Shown: positions 10,966 to 22,540 of the stretch, piece by piece | Numbering within the stretch: position 1 is the stretch's first letter | Layout: each line of letters starts with the position of its first letter | DNA from: Prorocentrum cordatum | Lineage: Eukaryota > Sar > Dinophyceae > Prorocentrales > Prorocentraceae | NCBI GenBank assembly: GCA_963575745.1 | Contig: CAUYUJ010017837.1 | Span: forward strand, 185,001-249,000 | Direction: 5' to 3' | Length of the DNA: 64,000 bases | Notes under the pieces: model-generated | Databases searched by the model: none | Told to the model about the DNA's origin: nothing | Seen by the model: the letters and a program-made list of their open reading frames with translations, nothing else | Made by a program: the position numbers and the translations under genes

Positions 10966-11499
10966 TACAACAACTATTGGAGTGCTGCTGCGTTGCGCTT
11001 GCAATATGGGCTCTCACGATTTCCCCCCCGGTTGCGCCGGGGGGGGGGGGGCCCTCGCGCGGGCGCCCCCGCGGCTGAGAAGTCATTCTTCTTCCGTCAT
11101 TTGAGGCGGGGGCAACCCCCGTGCTCGAACCCCTCGCCGGGGATTTTTTTTTCATCTGCGGAAGCCCGACCCCCGGGTTCCTGGGCGCGCCCCAGAAGTT
11201 CTGTCCTTCCGGATGGGCCCCAATGGGTCCTTCGTTGAAGCTGCGGGGCTGATGATCGAGGGCAAGGCGTTGCTTCTTCGAGAGAGCCCGGTTGGAGAGC
11301 GCCAGACTGACGGAGCGCGTGCCCTCTGACGCTTTGGTCTGCCACTTGCACCTGCGCGGCCCAGGCGCTGAACAGGCTCGAGATCGGTGGCGATGGCGAG
11401 GCGGCCGAGCAGAGGAGGAGCGGCAAGCGCTGGGAGAAGGTGGCTGCCCCCTTCGGCGACCGTATCCAGGTGAAGAAGCTGGTGAGGGTCTCTCTCAAG
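10966..11499. other. GC-rich stretch without a recognised gene
   Basis: It contains poly-C/poly-G runs (11024-11058) and Arg/Gly-rich frames of the kind expected from GC-rich DNA. No protein family could be recognised on either strand. Confidence 0.5.
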
Positions 11500-12119
11500 C
11501 GTGAAAACAGGCTGATTCATCCGGCGCTTAACTCATTCGGCCAAACTCATCTGATGCTAACCTCATCCACGCCTGGCGCATGCGGTTTCAAATTCGTCCG
11601 ACGTAATCTATCCGATGCCTTCACTTGGTGATTCGTTCATCCGTTGAAATTCATCCGATAGGTGACTTATCCAGCGCCTAACTACATCATTCAGGCCCAC
11701 CTCATCCAGTGGCAAAATCATCCGGTAGCTAACGCACCCGATGCCCTAACTCATCTGGTGCCAAACTCATCCGGTTCACTCGGTGACACATTCATCTTGC
11801 GCGCAGTGCCTGACTCTTCCAGTGACAACGTCATCCGGTTATCAATTCATCCGTTTGCCTAATTCATCCGATGCCCTAATTCACCCGGTGCCCTCGCTCA
11901 TCCGGCGCCTCGAAATTTCCAGTGCCTCAACTCATCCGGCGGCAGACTCATTCGGCGGTGCCCTGCCTCATCCGATGCCCTAACTTTTCCGTTGCCCTAA
12001 CTCATCCGCCCTGTAACTCACCCAGTGCCCTCGCCCATCCTGCGCCGAATTCACCCACTCCGCAACTCATCGGAGAATCTTCATTCGCCCGACCTCGCTC
12101 ATCCAGCGTCTTGACGGAC

Positions 12120-14525
12120 GCGCCCAAAAATGCTTGATTTCAAACCCTTTCAATTAAACACTGTCGCCTCCCATCTCCCCAGGGGCACCCCCGTGAAACC
12201 ATCCGCGAGCGGCGAACTTCCAACGTCGCTGGGAAAGGCATCCACAGATAATCTTAGAGTAATTCTAGACGTGCCCGACTACGAACGTTTGTGCAGCCCA
12301 CCAAATTTCGGTCCCGCATCTGCCCCGGGCACCAGGAACCCCCCCAGACCTTCGGAGCGTCCGACAATGCCTCTACAGTAGGTCACAATTTGCTTGACTA
12401 CAAACAGCCCTGTAGCCAAGCAAATTCTAGCCGTCCATCTGCCCTGGGATGCCCCCGAGAAGCCCTCCATAATAATCTGGAGACGCAGCAAATCCCGAAC
12501 GTCGCCGTAAAAAAAGGCACCCAACAATAATTCAAAAGTAATTCAACATTGGCTTGACTACAAACAGTTTTGTAGTCGAGCAAATTCTCACTTCTTTTGC
12601 CCCAGAGCGCACCCAAGAAGCCCTTTGCAATATCCTCTGGAAGCAGCGAGCTCCCAGCGTCGGCTCCGACAAAAACATCCGAGCCAAACTCATCCAACAT
12701 CCAGTGCCTAAATCATCGGGTGCCAGGAGCCTTGGCTCCTCCATCCTCCAGTGCCAAATTCATCGAGCGCCGTGCATCAAGGTAACTCATCCAGTTCGTT
12801 CGTTCGTCTTCGGTGTCTATCCTTCGGCAGATATTTCGTTCGTCTTCGGTGTTTGTCCTCTCCTCTTGTCCTCCTCCTCCTCCTCCTCCTCCTCCTCCTC
12901 CTCTCCCTTCTCTTGTCAGCTTCGTCTCCTCTCGGGCCGGGGGCTTGCGTGGTTGACTTTGATTCGGTCGTGCGCGCTATCTTGAATCTTGTTACAGGTT
13001 ATTTGGCCTCTGCTTGGGCGTGTCAGGGTCCACGCGCGTCGGTCGGCGTGCTGTGAGAGCCGCTTTCGGCTACTACGCTGCCCTCTCCTCTCCTCTCCTC
13101 TCCTCCTCCTCCTTCTCCTCCTCCTCCTCCTCCTCCTCTTGGTTGCATAATGTTGTGTTGAATTTATTTGCATTGCCGTTTGGGCCACCTTGTAGGGGTA
13201 TCACAGAACTTATTTGCAGCCGCGGGGCCGATACGTTTCCAAGGGAATCCGTATCATTGGCATTCTCTACTCCTGCCCGATCTGTCTGATGCTGGACGAG
13301 CATCGCGTGGTTTGGCTGTGCGAATGAGCGCCGAAAAAAAAAGGTAACTCATCCAGTGACTACCTCATCTGGTGCCCTATCTCACCCAGTGACTACTTCA
13401 TCCAGTGTCCGAAGTCACTCACCCGATGCACTAATTCATCCGGTGCCGAATTCATCCAGTGACTTCCTCGCCCGATGCCCCACCTCATCCGGCGCCGAAG
13501 CCATCTGGTGCCCTATCTCATTTGTTTCCCTACCTCATCCGGTGCGAAACTCATCCAGTGACTACTTCATCTGGTGTCCGAACTCATCGAGTGACTACCT
13601 CATCCGGTGTCCGAACCCATATTTCAGCCCTCCATTTGCCCTGGGCCCAGGAAGCCCCCCAAAAGGTGACCTTCCAAGCGTCCAACAATGCGTCGACATT
13701 ACCTCCAAATTTGCTCGACTACGAACCTTTCTGTAATCGCGCAAATCCTAGCCACCCATCTGCCCCGGGATGCCCCCGAGAAGGCCCCCAGAGTATCTTC
13801 GAGAAGCAGCGGGCCCCGAGCGTCGCCCCCCCAAAACTCAGCAGGAGCTTGAAAGTATTCCAACATTCGCTTGGTTACAAACCGTTTTGCAGGCAAGCAA
13901 GTCCTCGCCTTTCTTCCCCAGTGCGCACCCAAGAAGCCTTTCGCAGCAGCTTCTGGAAGCAGCGAGCTCCCAGCGTCGGCTTCGACAAAGCGTCCGAGCC
14001 AAACTCATCCAACATCCAGCTCCTAACTCATCGGGTGCCCCGCTCATCCAGGGCCCTAAGTCTTCCGGGGCAAAATTCACCCGGCGCCAAACCTCAAGTT
14101 AACCAAGCCTGTTCGGAGACTAACTCATATGATGCACTAACGCATCCAGTCCCAAATTCGTCTGGAGGAGTTAGAACTCACCCGATGTCCCACCTCATCC
14201 GGCGCCGAAATCGTGCGGCCCCCTAACTCATCCGGCGCCCCAGTTCATCGGGTGCGAAGCTGGTGCCCTAACTCATCCCGTGTCTTACACATTTGGTGTC
14301 CTAACTCATCCGCTGCCCAAACTGATCTGGAACCCTTGCACTTCGATATTATTGAAAGCGTCAAACCAGAACTCGAAAGTAGCTCAACATTTCCATGACT
14401 GCAAACTGCTTCGTAGTCAAGCAAATTATCACCTCCTTTCTGTTCCAGGATGCACCCAACAACCCCTCCAGAACAGCCTCGGGCAGCAGGTGCAGAAAGA
14501 TGCAATGGAAGCGAGCAAATCATCT
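12120..14525. repeat. Interspersed hairpin-bearing module, about five copies
   Basis: Inside the satellite, a module of roughly 150-180 bp recurs with the words GCTTGACTACAAAC, CATCTGCCCTGGGATGCCCCC, GAAGCCC and GGAAGCAGCGAGCTCCCAGCGTC. Each copy contains an inverted repeat GCTTGACTACAAA / TTTGTAGTCGAGC: 12390-12423, 12552-12581, 13711-13742, 13868-13900 and 14391-14425. The copies are diverged but the pairing is largely kept. The unit could be a small non-autonomous element or a structured repeat RNA. Confidence 0.65.
12868..13138. repeat. Two TCC-triplet microsatellites
   Basis: TCC/CTC runs lie at about 12868-12903 and 13083-13138. Each is a block of pure triplets within CT-rich flanks. 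Confidence 0.85.
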
Positions 14526-15235
14526 GAGGCCTAGCTCATCCGGTGCATGACTCGCCTGGTCCCCAATTCATCCGGTGACACTCATTTGGTGCTGATTTCT
14601 GACCGGATAAGCACAGCTCACCCGGCACACCAAGTGTACACATTGCCAAATCGTCTCATGCCGAACTTCCCTTGTGCCATATTCCTCCAGCGCACCACTC
14701 CAAGTGTGCCAAACTCATCGTTCTGCCGAGCCCTAGTGCCAAGCTCACCTTGTTGCCGACTCCTCCTGTTGCCAAACTCCTGCGGCGCCAGCCTCCTGCG
14801 GCGCCAAGCTCCCGCGGTGCCAAATCCATCGGGTACCAAACACCTCCGATGCCAGACTCATCCGGTGTCTAACTCGTCCGGTGCCAAACTCATCCAGTGC
14901 GCACTCATCGGGTGCCTAACTCATCCGGTGCCTAACTCACCTGGTGCCTAACTCATCAGCTGCCAAACTCATCCGGTACAAAATGCATTTGGTGCCAATG
15001 TCATCCGGTGCCAAATTCGTCTGGTGCCAAACTCATCTGGTGCTGAACTCATCGGGTACTCATTCGTCTAACTCCTACCTCATCTAATGCCTGGCTCATC
15101 CGATGCCTACCTCATCTGGTGCCTAGTTCATCCGGTGGCTAATTCATCCAGGTTAAGTCATCCAGTGATTAATTCACCCGGTTTAACTCATCCTGTGACT
15201 AATTCATCCGCTCTTATTCATCCTCCAGTCGCGGT

Positions 15236-16889
15236 TCACCCGAACCGCGGATCGGATGAGTCGGAGCGGATGAGTCGGCATCGGACGAGTCAGCCAGTCT
15301 CCCTCGAGCGTGACCTGGAGCCTCGCTGGACCACGGGCCACTGTGTGGGCCGCGCCGGCAGGAGCGGCGCAGCGCTTGCACTCGCCTCGAGCGGGGCGCA
15401 GCGCGGCGCGGCGATCACGCGCCTGCCGCCCGCCGAGCGCAGGGCCTGGAACGAGGGGGAGATCTCTAGGGCCCTCAGGGGTAACTCCTGGGGCTGGAAG
15501 CGCGGCGACGAGCGCTGCGCGGCGGCTCCCGCCGGCGTCGCCCCGGGAGCTGGGCGGCCGGCAGGCGCCGGTGGCGGCGGTGGCCCCCGCTGCCGCCGAG
15601 CCGCGAGAGACGTAGTCTCCGGCGTCGCCGAGGGCCTCGGCGACGCCGGCCCGAGGACCTCGAGGGCCTCGAGGACCTCGAGGGCCTCGAGGGCCTCGAG
15701 GACCTCGAGGACCAGGGGCCTTGGCCCGAGGACCTCGAGGGCCTCGAGGACCTTGGCCTCGGCCCGAGGCCAAGGGTCCAGGGCGCGGGCGTCGGACCGA
15801 CCGAGGGCCGCGCTGCCTCGCGAGAGTGCGGCGAGGATGGGCCGCGCGGGAACGGCCCGTTCGGAGCCGTGCGGAGCGCGCGTGATCGAGGCAAGAGGGT
15901 ACGCGAGGGCACTGGGATTCCTGGGGGGGGGGTCGTGTCTGCTGTTATGTGTGTCTCTTGGCCCCTTCCGATGAGGAGCGGCGTGGCGGCGGCGGCCTGT
16001 GCCCGCCCCCTCGCCTCTCCGTCCCTCTCCCGACCTCCCTCCGCCACGCAGGATCCCGCAGGATCGAGCAGCCCGAGGAGACGATCGACGTCGCCGCTTC
16101 AGGGAGGCGAAGGCAGCTGAGGAAGCCGATGAGGTGCAGGCGAGAGGCGGAGCAGCAGGCAGCGTGGCGCCAGGAGGCACTTCGCGGTTGCGTTTCCGAT
16201 GTTAGTTGGCGAGTATTCATTCATAGCTACAACCGATTATTTCACGCACTTCTCAGAGCTTGCCGGAAACATGCCGACGCAGAACTGATTGGCTTGTTGA
16301 ACCAGGTTCTCAGTGTCCTCGAGTGCCGCGCGGCGGTCATTGCCCGCGCCACCACCTCTGCCCTCCTCCCCGCGCCCGCCCCGCCCCCCCCCCGACAGCC
16401 CCGAGGGATGTCGAGGGCAGAAAGGGCGCGACGCAGGCGCGGGCGGAGCCGCCGCCCGCGGGGCTGTCGGCGCCGCGCGTCAGGAGGCGCGAGGCGGAGC
16501 AGCCGGCCCAGGAGGCACCAGCAGCCCCCCAGCCTTCGGCAGTCGAGGCTCGGGGCGCGGCCCCAAGGCCGGGGGGGGAGCGCGCGCGCCCGCGGCTTTG
16601 CCTGAGCCGGCCGCGGGCTCAGGAGGTCCCGCGCCGGCGGCCTCGGCGGCGTCGGGCCCGGCAGACCCAGCGCCGGCGGCCGCGGCCGCGGGCTCGGGAG
16701 GAGCCGGGCGGGCTGCCGCGGGCGCGAGCGGGCTGGAGGAGGAGCTGCTGCAACCCAGGATGTTTCACCGAGCTGGCCGGCGAGTTTGACGTGATCCCAG
16801 GGCTGGTGGCCGACGTCAACCTCAAGGGCCGCGAGTCCCAGGCGCCGCTGGACATGGGGCTGACCGCGAGCCAGCAGAGGCCAATGGCA
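15236..16889. other. GC-rich interval without a recognised gene
   Basis: Long frames exist on both strands (for example 15087-15974 plus and 15290-16180 minus), but they are Arg/Ala/Gly/Pro-rich and overlap each other. None shows a domain that I recognise. A plus-strand fragment near 16730-16860 (GLEEELLQPRMFHRAG, and in the next frame DVIPGLVADVNLKG) reads more like protein but is short. The CTCGAG repeat within the interval is listed separately. Confidence 0.45.
15640..15775. repeat. GGACCTCGAGGGCCTCGA tandem repeat
   Basis: A 9-bp unit, GGNCCTCGA, repeats about 15 times, so the array is a string of CTCGAG palindromes. Translated, it gives Arg-Thr-Ser / Arg-Ala-Ser triads that are repeat products. 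Confidence 0.85.
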
Positions 16890-19695
16890 GCGGCGTTTCG
16901 AAGTAGAACTCTTCTAGCATAGCACGATACGCGTGGACTAAATGCTTCACTTTATCGGTCTTGAATTTCTTCGGCCATATGTTAACGCCTGACCATTTCG
17001 CAGAGTCGAGCGACTTCCACTTCTGATAGTAGGTCTTGGCAATGATCTGTTGTCCGTGGTAGCTCTCTGCGTCGGTGTCGGTGTCGTGCCGAGGTGGCGG
17101 CGAAACGAATCTCATTTTGATTCCACTCTCTGAGGTCTTAGCTGTCAAATTATTTGAAGTCATTAGCAAAGGACTCCCAAGTGGTTCATCCGCCCCGCCT
17201 GTCTCTTCAACGCACGTCATGAGGCCCGCGGTCGCGTTGGTGGTCTGCTTCCAGCAGTTGAGATCTAGCATCTTCTCAACATAGGATGGCAAAGCTCGCT
17301 GAAGTCGCTCTCGCTCCTTGCCAGTGCCGGCGCGCGGATCATCAATCGGCAGGAAGTAGTGGTGCGAGTCCGTGTACAGCGCCAGCGTGAATGCAGTAGG
17401 ACGAAGCTTGTTGCCGAGGCCGTCCAGGCTGTTGATAATGAGGACCCCGTCCGTGTTCGGCAGCACGCCTGCCAAGAGGCCCACGGTGTTGTTGATCATG
17501 CTGCCGAGCGGCATCAGCAATGGGCAACGGCTACTACTGCCTTCAAGCATGTCCATCGTGAAGCTGCTGTTGGGAAGCGCGTCCAGGTTGAGAGGTAGCT
17601 TGCCCGAGCCGAGAGATGGGTTGGCCACTCCATCGCTGCCTGATAGCCGAACATTTGAGCTAGTGACTTCAAGATGCTTGCCTTAAGGCCACAGAAGTGC
17701 TTCACATACTTCTCTGATAGTTTCAGTTTGGTCTGTCTTTTAGCAGCTCTTTGCGCGGTGTTCATGATATCCGAGAATGACTTATTTGGCGGAGTCGCTA
17801 CTGTCTGTGGCGTTACAGAGCTGGGTGCCAGTGATCTCGCTCGCTGAACTGGTGGTTAATCATCTTCAGCTTCGTCTCGCTGTCGCTGAGGTCGAACTGG
17901 AAAGTCGAACGTCTTACTCCTCGTCGTACTCCCGAACTCCGTGGCAGTTACCGGGTTCGTCTTGCTCTTGCTGGTGTCCGTGAAGATGTCCGAGGCGTCG
18001 TTCTTCTTGACCTGCATCAGATTGCTCTCGGGTATCGGATCGAGTATAGCTCGCTTGCCAACACCTGTTCCGTTACCGTGATGGTCGTCGTCATTATTGT
18101 TTTTGCCATTGCTTTTCTTTTTTTGTTGTAGCGAGGTCGTCGGTGAGAGCTGTAATCGTTCTCATTTGAGAGAACTCGATATTATTGAGTATTACGCTCT
18201 GGGGCAAGCTTTCCCCAAGAAGGAGTATGGTGATCTTCGCAGTATATTCGTAAGCTTCTTCGTTGTCAGCCTCGGCGATGATGTCGCGGTGATGCTCGAA
18301 CTCCTGCGTGGATGGTACCATCGGTGAGTTCGGTAGGTCGCAGTATCCAGTGCTTGTCTGAGGTCCGCTGCTTTGCTGTGATGGTGTCTTCGGTGCTCCT
18401 TGAGACGCCGTGCAGGCCTGAGTATGGTGCCACACCGATCCACATGTAGCGCAGTCCCCGCTGTTCTCGTTGTCGGAGCCCTTATTGGATTTGTCTTTGC
18501 CGTAACCTTTGTCGCTCTTGTTCCAACAGGTCTCGTTCTCGTCATAGTGATTGCTGTGCCTGCCCTTGCCACCGCGGTGCTTACTGGAACCTTGACCTTT
18601 GGAACGTCCGCGACCTTCTCCTTTGCTCTTGTCTTTCCGTCGGTAGCCTACAAAGCGAACGTGTGGACAAAATCCCGTCATCTGGTAGGCCTGATCCAGC
18701 TCTTGTTGGTCCAGCCAGGCTTCGATGGCTGATGCCTCGTACCAGATGCCGTCGTCGTCGTAGGCGCCGCAGCTACTCTCGCTGCTGTCGGTCCCGTACT
18801 CGTGGTAGCTGAGGCCACTCTCTTCATCATGCGTCCAATCGATGAGCTTGTCGCCCTCGTAATCCTGGTCATTTTCGAAGACGTGTTCGCAGTCATTCTC
18901 GTCGTCCGGGTAGTGATGAGAAGCTGCCCCAGTAACATATTTTGCTTATCTGTGCGAGTTGACATCGAATACACCGTAGAGAATTTCTCAAGATCGCTGT
19001 CGATGTAAAGTTCCATATCTGAGATGCGACGAGCAGGCGATTCAGACCATTTGAACAACATGTGAGTACGTCCAACATTAGGTATCGTGAGATCGGCCCA
19101 GCCATTCTTTGAAATTCAACAAGTATGATTGAAGTGTCTGGTTGCATCCTCTTGTGTCCAGGAATCGATCCCAAAAGGCACATTGCTTGTCTTGATCATG
19201 CTGCTCAAATGCCCCCCGTGAGTTTCTGCATCAACTGACCAGCTTCACTCATGTTCGTTGCTGTCGAGACCTCGCCGTTCGCATCGAGCTCCTCCTCAAC
19301 TCTTGGAAGAGCTAGTGCTGCGTCTCCATTGTGTCGATCTCCATCACGCGTGATCTCCAGCGCCATTGCAATCGTGAAGGCCCAGTCGAGCAACCTCGAC
19401 TCCACGCTCGGGCCTGCCTCATTCTCGTCCAGCGGTGTCAACCGCCACCACATATGTAGCCTCTGCATGGAGGCCTTGAAAAGATACGCGTCGTCGTACG
19501 GCTTCCATCCAGGCGGCAGACATCGCGTGAATTCGTGCAGGCTTGCCGGAGTCTTGTAGTCAGCCATCGTGATGGAGAGACCGAGTCCAATCCAGGTGGA
19601 CAGTCGTCTCCATAATCAGATGGGCTATCAGCGAGGGTATTCCTCGGGCTGTCGTCGATGTTGTGGACGCCGATGTTGCGGTAGGTGACCTTCAC
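16890..19695 (-). pseudogene. Gag-like protein with CCHC zinc knuckle and unrecognised C-terminal region (frameshifted)
   Basis: Reading minus from 19695: a short lead segment (VTYRNIGVHNIDD), then from ATG 19567-19565 MADYKTPASLHEFTRCLPPG. More frames follow with MLFKWSESPARRISDME (19061) and an acidic stretch. At 18681 comes a Lys/Arg/Gly-rich tail and a perfect CX2CX4HX4C knuckle, CATCGSVWHHTQAC (18453-18412). After the poly-Lys frameshift near 18115, the frame continues with ILDPIPESNLMQVKKND, then MNTAQRAAKRQTKLKL (17765) and a ~230-residue segment from 17628 containing SLDGLGNKLRPTAFTLALY. Zinc knuckles of this type bind RNA in retroelement Gag. The C-terminal segment matches no family I know. 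Frameshifts lie at homopolymers, so either decay or assembly error is possible. Confidence 0.55.
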
Positions 19696-19767
19696 CAGGA
19701 AGGCTTTGAGCTCCCTTGAAGCTCGTCGTGGAGGTGCAGTGGATCCCGCTCGGGAGGCGCCGCCGAT

Positions 19768-19789
19768 CGCGCGCGGCCGGCCGCGCGCG
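19768..19789. repeat. 22-bp perfect GC palindrome
   Basis: CGCGCGCGGCC is followed by its exact reverse complement. It sits 5 bp beyond the 3' end of the minus-strand U2-like RNA, between that RNA and the gag-like gene. Its position suggests a 3'-end or termination role, but this is inference. Confidence 0.8.
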
Positions 19790-19794
19790 GGGAA

Positions 19795-19990
19795 TGGTAT
19801 TGGAGCTTACGCTCCGCTACCAAGCTTAGGTGTTTAGTGCGCAAGGCCCTGGAGCCTTGAGGCACATCGACATACATCGACTGCGGAAAGCGCGTCTCGA
19901 TAGAAATTGAGTTTCCCAGCTTCTTTACAGTTTCTGAGACCGTCTGAACGGATAGTACTCTTGATCTTAGCCAAGGGTCCTGAAACCTAT
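19795..19990 (-). ncRNA. U2 snRNA-like gene (branch-site box altered)
   Basis: Read on the minus strand from 19990, the sequence opens ATAGGTTTCAGGA and then CTTGGCTAAGATCAAGAG, TACTATCCGTTC. U2 has TTGGCTAAGATCAAGTG, TAGTATCTGTTC at the same distance from its 5' end, so 24 of 27 bases match from GGCTAAG onward. One of the three changes converts the branch-recognition box GTAGTA to GTACTA. Downstream are a GTGCC..CAAGGC / GCCTTGCGCAC stem-loop and a terminal hairpin TGGTA-GC-GGAGC-GTAA-GCTCC-AA-TACCA (19822-19795), plausible 3' stem-loops. Total length is ~196 nt, usual for U2. No clear Sm site (A-U4-6-G) is seen; AATTTCT is the nearest. It may be a divergent gene or a pseudogene. Confidence 0.6.
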
Positions 19991-21677
19991 GCAACATCTC
20001 ACTGGAGCGAGGGTGGCCCTGGTTTCTGACCCTTCCTCATAGGTTTTTTTCAGGCCAGGACGGGGGATCGCGCTCCCTCCTTGATTTCGACTCCAGTATG
20101 TCACATTGCGAAAAACAGTGGGTGACGTGAAGTGATGACGCCCAAGTCGAGGGACGTTGCCATGGTACGTCGCTGGTAGACCTTGTCAGTCTCTTGGGCG
20201 TTTGTGTATCTTGCTTCTGCGATCCATCGGTAAGAAATAGCAAGTTGACGTGAACACTGTTCCTATGAATGGTTCATGTACGTGAGGCGGATTTGAGCTG
20301 CTTTCAGTTGCAAGGACGATCAAGTTGAACACACGGCGCACAGTGGGGACGATCATGGATTTGGGCGTTGCAGGTGTGGTGCTGTTCGCGATGGGTTCGC
20401 AGGACCGCATGGTCGCGAACTGTCTGCGGGTCGTCTCATCTGAGCGGTGCTTCCTGTGAGAACCGTTGATCCTCCCCTCCCCCTGCTCCAACTTGGGCTT
20501 GGCGTGTGCTTATAATTCAGGCAGGCAGGGGATGAGGGTAGTGGTGAGACAGGAAGTGGTGTTCCCTCGTGCTAGTATTATCAGGCAGCCCTTCGCTATA
20601 AACCAAGTGGACACACTTGAAACACTGAAGAGGTTTGGGGCACACCCGAGCACAATGGAGGAGGATTACAGCAACTCGCGCGCACGTGCACCATATATTA
20701 AGCCCACCGTAAAAGTCCAGGTTGAATTGTATGTGCTATCCCCTCCAGCTCTTTTCTCCTCCCGCTCATTATTCTGCTGATGTATTTCCCTTCGCGTCCA
20801 TCCCTGATCCTTTTCTTTCCCTTGCTCCATCTCTCCCTCGCATCCATGCTTCCTGTATTTTTATACCTTGTTGGGTCATCCTTGTGGCATGGGCGGAAGG
20901 GACAGGGCGGTATTGGACCAAGCCAGCCGGAGTGTATGCGAATGGCGTGCTTGCTACGACTCTGGTCTCTGCTGGCTTGCCTGACCTTCCTTCCGTCAGC
21001 ATGTCTGTCGTCTTTTCCATGCATACATCTGTCTCCATGTGTGGCTGGTGTGACCTTCTGCCCGTCCATTTGTCCGTCCACGAGCATCTGTGTGTCTACC
21101 GTTCTCCGCTCTGCGGCTGCTGGTAACTACGCGCGGACGGTTTTCGACTCGCTCCAGTCCGCGGGCAGGGCCACCGGGCTCGTCACTTAAGGTCTTCCCA
21201 GCGTGCGTCGGCCTCTGGATAGGTGGTTGCACCAGCGAGTGTGCGTGCGCGCGTCCTTGGTGTATCCTGCAAGTCCCCCATCAGCTTCTGTCCTTCCCTC
21301 TTTCGCCGAACGGTAGTTGCTTCTCGTTCGTTCGGGGTGGAAGTCAGCGATGGCTTGGGGAGCACAGAAGTCGTTTGGGCTCTTATTGGGTGGTATCAGG
21401 GAGATATTTGTAGTTGTGGTGTTTGTAGTCTCTTGAGAACCCCGGAGTTAGTTTCAGGGCGCGTCTTCAGGCTTGAGTGGGACCATCGCGGACAGATTCG
21501 GCATGCTTTGCATATTGTCATCAGCTTCTGACGCATAGTTACACCATTGTTGCCTATCGTGGGCCCTGCAGGGGAGTAAAAGCTCGTTTGGAAGGGACCG
21601 GTAACCAAATAATAGTTGAATGGCTCTAGTGTTCTAGCCCCTTTTTCAGTATCCGACGGCATCTAGGAGACACGTTT
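19991..21677. other. No recognised gene
   Basis: This is lower-GC, T/C-rich sequence with short frames on both strands that show no family signal. A small inverted pair AAACCTATG (19984-19992) / CATAGGTTT (20038-20046) flanks the start of the U2-like gene. Confidence 0.5.
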
Positions 21678-22535
21678 GTGTACCGTGCAGTATTCGCGAG
21701 CATCTTGGGCCCCGTGTTGGGGGCTCCGTCTGTTTTTTGCGTGAGTTTGCTTACGCCGATGATGCCGTCTCGTGGCTGCTTGGAGCCACCGACGAGTTGC
21801 TTGTCTTTCCACGCGCACCGACAGGCGGGGGAGACTTGGTACGAATTCGAAGTCCTGGCCGCTGTCGGCCGTCTACCGCTTCCAATTATTTCATCGGCAG
21901 CCACGTGTGTTAGCCGATTGCTGCAGCCCACCGGAGTACAGCGCGAGCGCGCGAAGAGGAGCGCGCGTCAGCGCTACGCGCGTCTGCACAGCAGGCGGCC
22001 AGCCCCAGAGTCGTTCAGTGGGACCCCTGCCAGAAGACACCGTTCGTTCTGCCAGGGTGCACATCTTTTCTGGTCTGTGTTTGGATTGAGGGATGGGCTG
22101 CAGCAACAGCGACGGAGCCCCGACGGACCCCACGACGTCCCCCGGGATCCACGTGCTTGGACAGAGGATGATTGCAAGGGCTTGCCAAGCAGCATCTACG
22201 GCCCAAAAATCCCAGACAGCGGGGTACCCAAGGAATGCCCCTGGGACGGTAGGCGCGCCGCCCTGGTGCACCTGGTCGCTTACCTCATCAGGCAGAATGG
22301 GCGCACTCCCAACCGGAAGGATCACCTGGCCGAGCAACGGCCCTCCTCCCTGCAGGCCAACCATTCCCAGCTAATACACGAATCTAGGCAAAAGCCCAAA
22401 CAGGTACAGCCAGCAGCACCTCACGAGATTCCTTGCCTCGCACGGGGTGCAACGCCTGTCAGCCCCCAGAACTGGTGTAAGACACGCCCAGGGTCGACCC
22501 GAGTGTCACCGCGAAGGCAATCCACAACAAGGTAA
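21678..22535 (+). CDS. Uncertain 285-codon open frame
   Basis: One uninterrupted plus-strand frame of 285 codons ends TAA just before an A-rich tract. The second half reads more like protein (WTEDDCKGLPSSIYGPKIPD, CPWDGRRAALVHLVAYLIRQ). The first half looks compositional. It does not start with a clear ATG context and no family is recognised. It could be the 3' part of a decayed retroelement or retrogene, with the following A-rich tract as a degraded poly(A) tail. Confidence 0.25.
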   Translation: MYRAVFASILGPVLGAPSVFCVSLLTPMMPSRGCLEPPTSCLSFHAHRQAGETWYEFEVLAAVGRLPLPIISSAATCVSRLLQPTGVQRERAKRSARQRYARLHSRRPAPESFSGTPARRHRSFCQGAHLFWSVFGLRDGLQQQRRSPDGPHDVPRDPRAWTEDDCKGLPSSIYGPKIPDSGVPKECPWDGRRAALVHLVAYLIRQNGRTPNRKDHLAEQRPSSLQANHSQLIHESRQKPKQVQPAAPHEIPCLARGATPVSPQNWCKTRPGSTRVSPRRQSTTR

Positions 22536-22540
22536 GGGCA

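Larger units (their letters stand above)
11500..15235. repeat. Long degenerate satellite built on AACTCATCCGGTGCC
   Basis: About 3.7 kb is dominated by 14-17 bp words such as CTAACTCATCCGGTGCC, ATTCATCCAGTG and CTCACCCGATG. The array is interrupted by a different module (12120-12700, 13615-14010, 14325-14525) and by TCC-triplet tracts. It ends near 15235 with GGATGAGTCGGA words in the opposite orientation. The open frames across it come from the repeat and are not genes. Confidence 0.85.

Noticed and set aside
15087-15974. 295-codon plus frame and 296-codon minus frame over the same DNA
   Set aside because: Both are GC-driven (Arg/Ala/Gly) and cross a CTCGAG tandem repeat; neither shows a family signal.
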